Assembly: GCA_937995275.1 (NCBI GenBank)
Contig: CALKKN010000147.1
Span: 1-12,812, forward strand
Source of the DNA: an uncultured Lysobacterales bacterium
GTDB lineage: Bacteria; Pseudomonadota; Gammaproteobacteria; Xanthomonadales; SZUA-36
Direction of reading: 5' to 3'
Length of the DNA stretch: 12,812 bases
The translations under genes and the position numbers were made by a program. Below, piece by piece: positions 1 to 9,627 of this stretch; positions within the stretch are counted from its first letter, which is position 1, and each line of letters starts with the position of its first letter. The notes beneath the pieces are model-generated. The model had not been told where the DNA came from and made no database searches. It saw only the letters and a list, made by a program, of their open reading frames with translations.

Positions 1-787
1 GCACCTGCGGGCCATAGCCATCTATCTCGATCGACAGCCCACCGCTGTCGTCGATGCCCAGCGCGGTTCCCGAACGGAAGCTGCCGTTGTCTTCGATCCG
101 CACCCGCCGGCCCGTCAGCAGGTCGAACCGGCTCCAGGCGCTTCGGAACGGCTCGAAACCCTCCGTTTCGAAGCGCCCCAGGCCGGGCAGCAACTCGTCC
201 AGCAGCATCGCCGTCAGTTCGTTGCGCCCGATATCCCTCCGGGCCGGCGGCAGGTGAGCGGCCAACTCAGTCCAGGGCCGGTCGATGGCGGCGGTCTCCG
301 CCGGGGAAGGCATCCGCACATTGAGGCCGATGCCGATCACCGCCTGTACCGCGTTCCTGCCGCTCGACTGCGACTCCACCAGGATGCCGGCGAGTTTGGA
401 TCCCTGCACGAGAATGTCATTCGGCCACTTGATGCCGTGCCCCCGCAGGCCGGCACGCTCGAGCGCAATCGCCACGCAGACGGCAACCGCCAGCGGCAGC
501 GTGGACAGCGGGGCCATGGCGGCCGGGAGCCGCCAGCCCAGGCTCAGGTAGATATTGCCGCCGGCGGGCGAATGCCAGGCGCGTTGCCGGCGGCCTCTGC
601 CCCGTGTCTGGCTCTCGGCCAGCACGACATGCCGGTGCCGGCGGGACGCGGGCAGTCGGTAAAATATGGCGTTCGTGGAGTCCACCTCGTCGAAAATCGT
701 CAGCTCATCGAGCGCGGCCGACGCCAACGGCGCGAGCAAGCCCCGGATGGCGTCCGCCGAAAGCGCGTCTTCGCGGATCGTCGCCAC
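1..787 (-). CDS. birA: Biotin-[acetyl-CoA-carboxylase] ligase, HTH-less, 3' end off the window
   Basis: Attaches biotin, through biotinyl-AMP, to the biotin carboxyl carrier subunit of acetyl-CoA carboxylase in the cytoplasm. Reading leftward from a GTG at 787, the catalytic domain is clear: EVDSTN at residues 34-39, the biotinyl-AMP loop GRGRRQRAW at 63-71, the SPAGGNIYLSL strand at 73-83, the KWPND motif with the catalytic lysine at 120, and KLAGILVES at 131-139. The C-terminal SH3-like part (SIEIDGYGPQ) reaches the window edge, so only a few C-terminal residues should be missing. The frame is closed by the plsY stop codon at 812-814, so at most about eight codons could precede this start (TTG at 794-796 is the alternative; GTG has a GGA about nine bases upstream). 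There is therefore no room for the N-terminal winged helix of E. coli-type BirA. This looks like a monofunctional ligase without biotin-operator repression. It is last in the fak-plsY-birA run. Confidence 0.9.
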   Translation of the reverse strand, partial: MATIREDALSADAIRGLLAPLASAALDELTIFDEVDSTNAIFYRLPASRRHRHVVLAESQTRGRGRRQRAWHSPAGGNIYLSLGWRLPAAMAPLSTLPLAVAVCVAIALERAGLRGHGIKWPNDILVQGSKLAGILVESQSSGRNAVQAVIGIGLNVRMPSPAETAAIDRPWTELAAHLPPARRDIGRNELTAMLLDELLPGLGRFETEGFEPFRSAWSRFDLLTGRRVRIEDNGSFRSGTALGIDDSGGLSIEIDGYGPQV

Positions 788-811
788 GCGTTGCAATCCG
801 GCCGGGCTGGT

Positions 812-1444
812 TCAGCGGATCCAGTTCCTGATCCGCATGCGCTCGAAGCGGTACTCGCTGCCATTCAGCATGTTGCGGACATTGGAACGATGGGTGAACA
901 CCATAAATCCCGCCAGCAGGATCGCGAACAGAACGGTCGGGGCAGGCGCTCCCAGCAGGAGAAACGCGGGGATCATGCTCAGGCCGGCCAGCATCGTCCC
1001 CAGCCCGACCCAGCCGGTGATCGTGAGCACGACGAGCCAGGTTATCAGCATCGGAACGATGACCACGGGTTCGATCGCCAGCAACGCACCGATCGCCGTG
1101 GCCGCGCCCTTGCCGCCCCGGAAACCGTACCACAGCGGGTAACAGTGCCCCACGACCGCGGCGAAGCCGCAGGCCAGCTGCTGGTAGGGCGCTCCGACCT
1201 GGCCGCCCGGCAGCCCGAAGTCGAACAGGGGCAGTCCCCAGGCAGCCAGCGCGCCCTTGCCGACGTCGATGATGACCACGCCGAGCGCGAACCAGAGCCC
1301 CTGGGTCCGAAAGGCATTGGTGCCGCCGGCGTTGCCGCTGCCGCTCTCGCGGATGTCGACGTGGCGGATCGCGCCCACGACCATGCTGCCGGAGACAGAG
1401 CCCAGCAGGTAGGCCAGCACCACCTTGATCAGCAGGTCGATCAT
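812..1444 (-). CDS. plsY: Acyl-phosphate:glycerol-3-phosphate acyltransferase PlsY
   Basis: Inner-membrane enzyme that moves the acyl group from acyl-phosphate to the 1-position of glycerol-3-phosphate, giving lysophosphatidic acid, the first step of phospholipid synthesis in the PlsX/PlsY route. The 210-residue length fits the family. All three conserved PlsY motifs are present: ESGSGNAGGTNAFR (33-46), GHCYPLWYGFRGGKGAAT (99-116) and THRSNVRNMLNGSE (184-197). Hydrophobic stretches near residues 3-25, 50-70, 88-104, 112-146 and 150-183 agree with a polytopic membrane protein. The ATG at 1444 has a GGA six to eight bases upstream. The gene starts 45 bases after the fatty-acid kinase fusion ends and is followed by birA in the same reading frame, only 24 bases from stop to start. 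Placement next to a predicted acyl-phosphate producer is functionally telling. Confidence 0.95.
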   Translation of the reverse strand: MIDLLIKVVLAYLLGSVSGSMVVGAIRHVDIRESGSGNAGGTNAFRTQGLWFALGVVIIDVGKGALAAWGLPLFDFGLPGGQVGAPYQQLACGFAAVVGHCYPLWYGFRGGKGAATAIGALLAIEPVVIVPMLITWLVVLTITGWVGLGTMLAGLSMIPAFLLLGAPAPTVLFAILLAGFMVFTHRSNVRNMLNGSEYRFERMRIRNWIR

Positions 1445-1489
1445 CGATTCCAGATTACCGCAAAACGACCGCGGAAGCTGTACGGCAGG

Positions 1490-3313
1490 TCAACTGAGAA
1501 CGCCCGGCTGGGGCGTGAACCCGGCAATCAGGCCGCCCGGGCCGAAATGCACGCCCAGTGCGGGGCCGGCTTCGGCGATGTGACAGGAATGAATGCGGCC
1601 GTGCCGCTCGAGGATCGCGTGCCGGGTCGCCTCGGCGCCGGCTTCGTTATTCGCATGGGCGACCAGGACCCGGTACATCGTATCGGACTTCATTCTGCGC
1701 ACGACCGTGCGCGCCAGCCTGTCGGGATCGGCGCCCATGCCACGGTGGAACCCGGCCAGGGCCATCTTGCCGTCGCGGTTGGCGGTCAATACCGGGTTGA
1801 GGTGCAGCAGTCCGAAAATCGTGCGGACCCAGCCCGGCACCCGCCCGCCCTTGACGGCGTAGCTCAGGTCGTCGCAAACGCCCACGACACGGGTCAGGGG
1901 GATCGTCTCGCGCACCAGCGCCTCGACTTCGTCCACCGCCATGCCCGCCATGGCCGCCTCGGCCGCCACCGTGGCCACCAGGCCCTCGCCGGCCGTGGCG
2001 CTGAGGCTGTCGATGACCCGCACGTCGCCGGCATCCGGCCGCCCGGCGGCCTGCAGGGCCGCGGCGGTGGTGCCGCTCAGTTGCTGGGACAACCCCACCG
2101 AGACGACCGAATAGCCGTGCGAAGTCAGCAGCGAATAGACGCGGGCGAAATCCTGGGCGGGCGGCTGCGAGGTCAGCGGCGGTTCCTCTGCCTCGCCGAG
2201 CATGCGGTAAAACTCCTCGGCACTCAGGGAGACCCGGTCCAGGTATTCCCGGTCGCCGAAGCTCAGGCGCACCGGGACCATGTGAATTCCGAGGCGCGCG
2301 ATTTCGTCAGGCGGGATGTCGGCCCCGGAATCGACCACCACGGCCACCTCGCCCGCATGGTCGAGCAGGCCGTGCTGCCGTTCCATGTCGTCGGCTTTCT
2401 GCTGTTTGATCGTGCCGAACGCCTCGCAGGCCAGGAACACTTCCGCCGGGTTGTTCACGTGGATGTGTACGCGAACGCGCTGCTGTCCGCCGGCCACCAC
2501 CAGCGAGCTGGCGTCCAGCTGCTCCAACCGGGCCATCACCGCCTCGCGGTCGATGTGCTCGCCCTCCAGCACACATTCGGTGCAGAATCGATGCTCGCCG
2601 ACCTCGAAGTCCTGCACGGCCCCGGTCAGGTCAGCCTGGAGGTCGGTGCGCAGCACCGCCACAGCATTTCTGATCTTGCCGCTTTCTGTGAATTCCCAGA
2701 TGCCCTCCAGCAGGTCCACGAAACCCTGTCCACCCGCGTCGACGACTCCGGCCTGCTTCAGCACGGGCAACTGGTTCGGCGTGTTGGCGAGCGACACCCT
2801 CGCCCGCTCCAGACCAAACCGCAACAGGGCACGGATGTCGTGAACACCCACCGCGACCCGTTCGGACAACTCCTTCGAAAAGTCCTCCAGCACGGTCGGC
2901 AGCGTGCCCGGCACCGGGCGGGACATGGCGGTCCAGGCAGCCTCCGCCCCTGCCACCGCTGCACGGGCGAAACCTTCGGCGGTCAGCAAGCGCCGTCCCG
3001 TCACGCCCTCGCGAAACCCGTGGAAGTACTGCGCCATGATGGCCCCCGAATTGCCGCGGGCACCGTCCAGCGCGGCATCGGCCACGTGTTCCATCAGGTC
3101 GTCCACGCGCTCGTCCGGCGAACTCTGCGTCGCTTCCAGGATCGTCTTGAACGAAAACGCCATGTTGGTGCCCGTATCGCCGTCCGGAACCGGGAACACG
3201 TTGATGCGGTTGAGGTACTCGCGCCGTTCGAAGACATTTGCGATGCCCGCCGCGAGCGCGCGCAGCAGGCGGGGGGCATCCAGGTAGGCGATGGCGGGGC
3301 GGTTATCCGGCAT
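1490..3313 (-). CDS. Fused FakA-FakB type fatty acid kinase (DAK2 + middle domain + DegV)
   Basis: A 607-residue soluble protein with three parts. Residues 1-205 are a DAK2/DhaL kinase domain: the Mg-ATP motif PVPDGDTGTN (41-50, acidic D44 and D46), ARGNSGAIMAQ (85-95) and VVDAGGQGF (190-198). Residues about 235-312 match the FakA middle domain, with FCTEC (243-247) and VHIHVNNP (282-289), the Cys and HxH pair that form a metal site in FakA. Residues about 322-604 are a DegV/FakB domain: VVVDSGADIP (325-334), TSQPP (381-385), LSGTT (412-416), KGGRV (488-492) and GVHFGPGG (587-594); the TS pair and the late His are the positions that hold the fatty-acid carboxylate in FakB. In Firmicutes FakA and FakB are separate proteins that together make acyl-phosphate. 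Fatty acid kinase activity is inferred here. The frame stays open to 3454, but homology begins just after the ATG at 3313, which has a TATAAT seven bases ahead and no ribosome site. plsY follows. Confidence 0.87.
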   Translation of the reverse strand: MPDNRPAIAYLDAPRLLRALAAGIANVFERREYLNRINVFPVPDGDTGTNMAFSFKTILEATQSSPDERVDDLMEHVADAALDGARGNSGAIMAQYFHGFREGVTGRRLLTAEGFARAAVAGAEAAWTAMSRPVPGTLPTVLEDFSKELSERVAVGVHDIRALLRFGLERARVSLANTPNQLPVLKQAGVVDAGGQGFVDLLEGIWEFTESGKIRNAVAVLRTDLQADLTGAVQDFEVGEHRFCTECVLEGEHIDREAVMARLEQLDASSLVVAGGQQRVRVHIHVNNPAEVFLACEAFGTIKQQKADDMERQHGLLDHAGEVAVVVDSGADIPPDEIARLGIHMVPVRLSFGDREYLDRVSLSAEEFYRMLGEAEEPPLTSQPPAQDFARVYSLLTSHGYSVVSVGLSQQLSGTTAAALQAAGRPDAGDVRVIDSLSATAGEGLVATVAAEAAMAGMAVDEVEALVRETIPLTRVVGVCDDLSYAVKGGRVPGWVRTIFGLLHLNPVLTANRDGKMALAGFHRGMGADPDRLARTVVRRMKSDTMYRVLVAHANNEAGAEATRHAILERHGRIHSCHIAEAGPALGVHFGPGGLIAGFTPQPGVLS

Positions 3314-3320
3314 GCGCAGA

Positions 3321-3326
3321 ATTATA
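3321..3326 (-). promoter_or_regulatory. Consensus -10 (TATAAT) for a leaderless start of the fatty acid kinase fusion
   Basis: On the minus strand a perfect TATAAT (3326 to 3321) is followed by seven bases (TCTGCGC) and then the ATG at 3313-3311. Transcription starting at the usual distance would begin at or within a base or two of the start codon, giving a leaderless mRNA. No Shine-Dalgarno is visible in front of this ATG. The best -35-like sequence is TTGCCA at 3352-3347, but the 20-base spacing is longer than ideal. The -10 match is seen directly; promoter activity is inferred. Confidence 0.5.
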
Positions 3327-3447
3327 TGGCGAATCTGCCCCGCAGTTGGCAAAATCCGCTCCCCGGACCGCGGCGCAGTGACTTCTGGGCCATGTTTTGG
3401 TGGCATGGAACCTGCATATTTATCTTTGTAACGATCAGGAGAAGCAC

Positions 3448-3789
3448 ATGTCATCGGACAACGTCATCAACGAGATTCGCGAATCCCTGAATGGCCGGCC
3501 CGGCCAGCCGATCGTCTTCGGTGTGTGCAAGTCGCTGGCCGACCGCACCGGCAAGGAACCCTGGATGTTCCGCCTGGCGGCAATCCTGATCACACTGTTC
3601 TGGCCGCTGGCGGGCCTCGCAATTTACATCATCGCGGGCGTAGTCATGCGGGAGACCGAGGAACGCACCCGCAAGTTCTTCTCGGGCCTGCTGATTATCG
3701 TCAGGGAGAACGTCGAGAAAGGCGCCGGCTGGCTGCGGGATTGCTGCCATTCATGCAACCGCAGCAGCCATGGGGGCCGGGGCTACTGA
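3448..3789 (+). CDS. PspC-domain small membrane protein
   Basis: A 113-residue protein with a PspC domain: an N-terminal stretch with GVCKSLADRTGKEPWMFR (25-42), then a long hydrophobic region at about 41-67 containing a central WP-AG turn, typical of the PspC family of membrane-stress proteins. In the phage-shock system PspC sits in the inner membrane and signals envelope stress, but stand-alone PspC-domain proteins are common, and no pspA, pspB or pspF lies nearby, so the specific role is open. The start at 3448 is supported by AGGAG at 3437-3441 with a six-base gap; an upstream ATG at 3397 lacks such a site and adds unrelated residues. The gene diverges from the fatty acid kinase fusion across 134 bases. 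The C-terminal tail is unusual, with a CCxxC cluster at 99-103 followed by a Ser/Gly/Arg-rich end, and overlaps the convergent glutaredoxin-like gene by seven bases. Confidence 0.85.
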   Translation: MSSDNVINEIRESLNGRPGQPIVFGVCKSLADRTGKEPWMFRLAAILITLFWPLAGLAIYIIAGVVMRETEERTRKFFSGLLIIVRENVEKGAGWLRDCCHSCNRSSHGGRGY

Positions 3790-4019
3790 CCGGCGAAGCG
3801 GACCAGGTCCGCCCGGTCAAACGGAAAGTCCAGCTCCTCCCCGGTGTCTGAGCGCTTCAGCACCGGCACCCGCACACCATAATTCCGCTCCAGTTCGGGG
3901 TTCCCGTCGATGTCCGCCGGCCGCCACTGCAGGCCGGCGGCTTCGAGCATCTCCGCCACCCGCTCGCACAGGTGGCAGCCCGCCCGCGTATACATTATCA
4001 GTGGCTCACGCGATGTCAT
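3783..4019 (-). CDS. Glutaredoxin-like (DUF836 family) thioredoxin-fold protein
   Basis: A 78-residue single-domain protein with a thioredoxin fold. It opens with a beta strand (LIMYTRAG) leading into the dithiol active site CHLC (C15 and C18), then an amphipathic helix (ERVAEMLEAAGL), a second strand with PADIDGNPEL, and RVPVL containing the cis-proline (P52) that sits opposite the active site. The family, glutaredoxin-like/DUF836, is short like this one; substrates are generally unknown, and a role in cytoplasmic thiol-disulfide exchange is inferred. The ATG at 4019 gives the correct N-terminus for the fold; no good ribosome site precedes it. The gene is divergent from sdaA (54 bases) and convergent with the PspC gene, with overlapping stop codons. 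A much longer stop-free frame extends upstream of this ATG but is only the antisense of sdaA. Confidence 0.85.
   Translation of the reverse strand: MTSREPLIMYTRAGCHLCERVAEMLEAAGLQWRPADIDGNPELERNYGVRVPVLKRSDTGEELDFPFDRADLVRFAGQ
3787..3819. terminator. Strong hairpin across the shared 3' ends of two convergent genes
   Basis: The plus strand reads TGACCGG (3787-3793), a four-base bulge CGAA, then GCGGACC (3798-3804), one base, GGTCCGC (3806-3812), and immediately CCGGTCA (3813-3819). Both arm pairs are perfect complements, so a 14-bp GC-rich stem with one bulge can form in RNA of either strand. It begins at the TGA of the PspC gene and lies in the last codons of the glutaredoxin-like gene. No U-run follows on either side, so it is not a canonical intrinsic terminator. 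A bidirectional terminator or 3'-end stabiliser is inferred. Confidence 0.35.
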
Positions 4020-4037
4020 CTGCGCATTCTGGCAGGT

Positions 4038-4043
4038 TAGAAT
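4038..4043 (+). promoter_or_regulatory. Possible -10 element of the sdaA promoter
   Basis: TAGAAT, within TTAGAAT, lies 30 bases ahead of the sdaA ATG in the 54-base divergent region, at a sensible distance to give a leader of about 24 bases. No convincing -35 is present at 16-18 bases. A weak ribosome site (GGAAG at 4060-4064) sits nine bases from the ATG. The same hexamer occurs ahead of prfC. Confidence 0.4.
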
Positions 4044-4073
4044 CCTCCCTTCGAGACCCGGAAGCTGAAATCC

Positions 4074-5440
<1,367 letters not shown>

Positions 5441-5447
<7 letters not shown>

Positions 5448-5641
5448 AGCGCGCCGAAGCGTTCGCCCTGGCGTGCGCTGGATGCGCAGCAATCGGACTG
5501 CTGGCCGCGGCCGCTTTCGTGGTACTCTCACGGCAGGGCCGCGCGGACAACCTGCCGGCTCTGGCCGGCCGGGCGCGGCCCCGGTCACTGATTGCCGTCG
5601 GCGCACTGATTTTCATGGACACCGGTTTTGACACGCAATAG
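5441..5641 (+). CDS. Possible small membrane protein between sdaA and the M23 peptidase
   Basis: A 66-codon ORF whose ATG overlaps the sdaA stop (ATGCTGA) and whose TAG lies 14 bases inside the next gene, an arrangement typical of translational coupling. The product begins MLKRAE, then has a hydrophobic run at about residues 7-29, a basic, Arg-rich middle (31-47) and a second short hydrophobic patch (49-57). This would suit a one-pass small membrane protein. By hand count about three quarters of its codons end in G or C, which fits coding DNA here but is not decisive. There is no visible ribosome site and I recognise no family. It fills an otherwise empty gap of about 180 bases; that gap could instead be plain leader for the peptidase gene. 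Confidence 0.35.
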
Positions 5642-6578
5642 AACGACATTGGCGGTCCTTCTGCTCGCGGCGACCTTCTTTGCGGGGGCCGTCGGCGCAG
5701 CGAACATTTACAAGTACCAGGACGAAGACGGCATCTGGCATTTCACCGACCGGGCGCCGGAATCCGAGGTGGACTTCGAGATCGTCTTCATGGAGCGCGA
5801 GCCGGAGCCCCGCATCCGGATGCGGCAGGAAGGGCCGAAGGAAAATCCGGTGTACATCGTGTTCAACGATTTCTGGGGACCGGCTGAGATCGAGCTGAAA
5901 GCGCTGGACGCCGTCAATGTTATTTCGGAACCGCCATTGCCGGCCCGGTTCGTCGTGCCCGGGCAGGCGGAACGAACGCTGGTGGGCCTCGGCGCCCTCG
6001 ATCCCCGGCGCGGTTTCCAGTACCGGCTGTCGATAGCGTCGGTGCCCGGCGCGCCGATCGGCCGGCCGGCCGGGGACATCGTGCTGCTGCCGCCGTTTGC
6101 AGCCGGCCAACGCTATGCCGTCAGCCAGGGTTTTCAGGGCGAACGAACGCATACGACGCCGGACAGCGAATACGCCATCGACATCGCCATGCCGGTGGGT
6201 ACGCCCGTGCTGGCGGCACGCGACGGCAGGGTCATGGACGTCGAGGAGGACTTCAACCGGGGCGGCACCGACCGTACAAAATTCGCCGACAAGGCCAACC
6301 ATGTCCGGGTTCTGCATGCGGACGGAACCATGGCACTGTACGCCCACCTCGATCTGGCCAGCGTCAACGTGCGCCCCGGGGGGCGGATCCGCGCGGGACA
6401 GCAGATCGCCCGTTCCGGCAACACCGGCTTCAGCTCCGGCCCGCACCTCCATTTTGCCGTGCAGGCCAATGTCGGGATGCAGCTGGTCTCCCTGCCCTTC
6501 AAGTTCCGGTCCGCCGAGGGAGCGCCGGTGGCCCCGCAGGAGATGCAGGTTCTGGAGGGCCTCGCGGACGGGCGCTGA
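5628..6578 (+). CDS. Secreted M23 (LytM-type) peptidase with N-terminal DUF4124 domain
   Basis: A 316-residue envelope protein predicted to cut peptidoglycan cross-bridges or regulate such cutting. It has a signal peptide (basic MTRNR, hydrophobic LAVLLLAATFFAGAVGA to about residue 24), a DUF4124 segment (IYKYQDEDGIWHFTDRAP, about 26-43), a beta-rich middle region, and an M23 domain at about 160-300. The zinc and catalytic residues are visible: H175 and D185 in THTTPDSEYAIDIAMP, H240 in LYAHLD, and H273/H275 in GPHLHF, so it looks active. The first His is ten residues before the Asp, not four as in lysostaphin; I recall this longer spacing from related YAIDF-type M23 proteins. A stop at 5607-5609 closes the frame, so TTG at 5628 (GGA eight bases upstream) is the only start that keeps the whole signal peptide. 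It lies downstream of sdaA and 63 bases before prfC. Confidence 0.88.
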   Translation: MTRNRTTLAVLLLAATFFAGAVGAANIYKYQDEDGIWHFTDRAPESEVDFEIVFMEREPEPRIRMRQEGPKENPVYIVFNDFWGPAEIELKALDAVNVISEPPLPARFVVPGQAERTLVGLGALDPRRGFQYRLSIASVPGAPIGRPAGDIVLLPPFAAGQRYAVSQGFQGERTHTTPDSEYAIDIAMPVGTPVLAARDGRVMDVEEDFNRGGTDRTKFADKANHVRVLHADGTMALYAHLDLASVNVRPGGRIRAGQQIARSGNTGFSSGPHLHFAVQANVGMQLVSLPFKFRSAEGAPVAPQEMQVLEGLADGR

Positions 6579-6603
6579 ACCGCTGCGGCGGCCCCGCCAC
6601 TTC

Positions 6604-6612
6604 TGTTAGAAT
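6604..6612 (+). promoter_or_regulatory. Extended -10 element ahead of prfC
   Basis: TGTTAGAAT reads as an extended -10 (TG, one base, TAGAAT). Its position predicts a transcript starting near 6619 with a leader of about 22 bases before the prfC ATG. No -35 match is seen, which extended -10 promoters can tolerate. Just upstream a small GC hairpin (GGCG 6587-6590 with CGCC 6595-6598), followed by a moderately T-rich stretch, could weakly end the peptidase transcript. Confidence 0.45.
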
Positions 6613-6641
6613 GGCGCGCTTTTTCCGTCCCTGCCCCACCC

Positions 6642-8237
<1,596 letters not shown>

Positions 8238-8240
8238 GCC

Positions 8241-9599
8241 ATGACCTCGCTGCGGCTCGGACTCGCGAAGCTCTTTCCTGACCGGAATCGCCGCAGCATG
8301 GTCTGGGGCATCGCCCTGCCGATCATGGGCGGGATGATGTCGCAAAACGTGCTGAACCTGGTCGACATCGGCATGGTCGGCCGGCTCGGCGACAGCGCGC
8401 TGGCGGCGACCGGCATCGGCAGTTTCAGCAATTACCTGGCGATCGCGTTCATCATCGGCCTGTCGGCGGGCGTGCAGGCGCTCGCCGCAAGGCGGCTCGG
8501 CGAGGGGCGCGATACCGAAACCGCGATCCCGCTGAACGGCGGTTTGATGCTGGCGCTGATCATCGGCATACCGCTGTGCGTGGTGCTGATCCTCGCCACC
8601 CCCTGGGCGTTCGAGTTCCTGACGCCCGATCCCGAAGTCCGGGAACTGGGCGTCCCCTACCTGCAGGTCCGCATCGTCAGCATGATGGCGGTCGGCATGA
8701 ACTTCAGCTTCCGCGGTTACTGGAGCGCCATCCACATGACCGGCGTTTACCTGCGGACGCTGCTGATCATGCACACGATCAACATATTCCTGAACTGGGT
8801 GTTGATCTTCGGCAACCTGGGCGCCCCCGAACTGGGAGTTTTCGGCGCGGGGCTGGCCACGACCATTTCGCTTTACATCGGCACGCTGCTGTATTTTGGC
8901 TTCGCGCTCAGGCACGCGCAGGACAAAGGTTTCCTGCACGGTGTGCCGTCGCGCAGCACCCTCTGGCAGCAGTTCAAACTGTCACTGCCCAGCAGCCTGC
9001 AGCAGCTTTTCTTTGCCGCCGGGCTGGTAACCCTCATGTGGATCGTCGGCCGTATCGGCACCGAGGAGGTGGCGGCCATCAACGTGCTGATGACCTTCCA
9101 TATCACCGCCATGCTGCCGGCCTTCGGCATCGCGCTCGCCGCGACGACCCTGGTCGGCAACGCGCTGGGGCGCGGCGACGTCGAGGACGCCGCGGCCTGG
9201 GGCTGGAACTGCGCGGCGCTGACGGTTGTCTACGGCGTGGCCATGAGCCTGCTGCTGGTGCCGCTGGCGGACCCGATCCTGGGCGTGTTCCTGACCAATG
9301 CCGAAACGCGGCAACTGGCCTACCTGCCGATGGTGCTGTGGGCGCTGATGATCGGCTTCGACACCGCCGGCATGGTCCTGATGAACGCGCTGATCGGCGC
9401 CGGCGACACGCGCCGCAGCATGTGGATCAGCCTGCTCTGGCAGTGGGTTTTCTTCCTGCCGCTGGCCTGGGTGATCGGCCCGGTCCTGGGCTATGGGCTG
9501 ATCGGGGTCTGGATCGTGAACGGTATTTACCGCCTCGGCCAGGCGTTCACCTGCGTTACCGCCTGGTCGGGCCGCAAGTGGGCCGGAATCGAGATCTGA
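8241..9599 (+). CDS. MATE family cation-coupled multidrug/toxin exporter (NorM-like)
   Basis: A 452-residue inner-membrane protein with about twelve hydrophobic segments arranged as two six-helix halves, as expected of MATE transporters. Family signatures are visible in the first helix pair ([25 protein letters not shown], about 26-50) and its repeat in the second half ([26 protein letters not shown]), together with the typical ALAATGIG and the late [15 protein letters not shown] segment. These proteins export organic cations, drugs or metabolites in exchange for Na+ or H+; the substrate here cannot be told. The ATG lies three bases after the prfC stop with no strong ribosome site, so translation is probably coupled to prfC. 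No intrinsic terminator is seen after it, but a new promoter candidate follows. Confidence 0.92.
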   Translation: MTSLRLGLAKLFPDRNRRSMVWGIALPIMGGMMSQNVLNLVDIGMVGRLGDSALAATGIGSFSNYLAIAFIIGLSAGVQALAARRLGEGRDTETAIPLNGGLMLALIIGIPLCVVLILATPWAFEFLTPDPEVRELGVPYLQVRIVSMMAVGMNFSFRGYWSAIHMTGVYLRTLLIMHTINIFLNWVLIFGNLGAPELGVFGAGLATTISLYIGTLLYFGFALRHAQDKGFLHGVPSRSTLWQQFKLSLPSSLQQLFFAAGLVTLMWIVGRIGTEEVAAINVLMTFHITAMLPAFGIALAATTLVGNALGRGDVEDAAAWGWNCAALTVVYGVAMSLLLVPLADPILGVFLTNAETRQLAYLPMVLWALMIGFDTAGMVLMNALIGAGDTRRSMWISLLWQWVFFLPLAWVIGPVLGYGLIGVWIVNGIYRLGQAFTCVTAWSGRKWAGIEI

Positions 9600-9627
9600 G
9601 CGGACCCCCGTACCCGCCGGATTGCAT

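Noticed and set aside
1445..1457. TAATCT seven bases before the plsY ATG, mimicking the layout in front of the kinase fusion
   Set aside because: No -35 at a usable distance, a GGA ribosome site is present, and plsY follows its neighbour by 45 bases, so operon transcription is simpler.
3390..3408. CCATG ... CATGG inverted repeat with nine-base spacer in the divergent region before the PspC gene
   Set aside because: Only five-base arms, which are expected by chance; not enough to call an operator.
3314..3447. Possible riboswitch or small RNA in the largest clear intergenic region
   Set aside because: At 134 bases with two promoters to hold, no extended stem structure or known motif was seen.
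254..3490. A 1078-codon open frame on the plus strand across birA, plsY and the kinase fusion
   Set aside because: It is antisense to three well-supported genes, is rich in Arg, Gln, His, Ala and Gly as expected from the reverse of GC-rich coding DNA, and shows no domain I recognise.
5628..5633. Perfect TTGACA that could be a -35 box
   Set aside because: No -10-like sequence lies 15-19 bases downstream, and it coincides with the TTG start of the peptidase gene.
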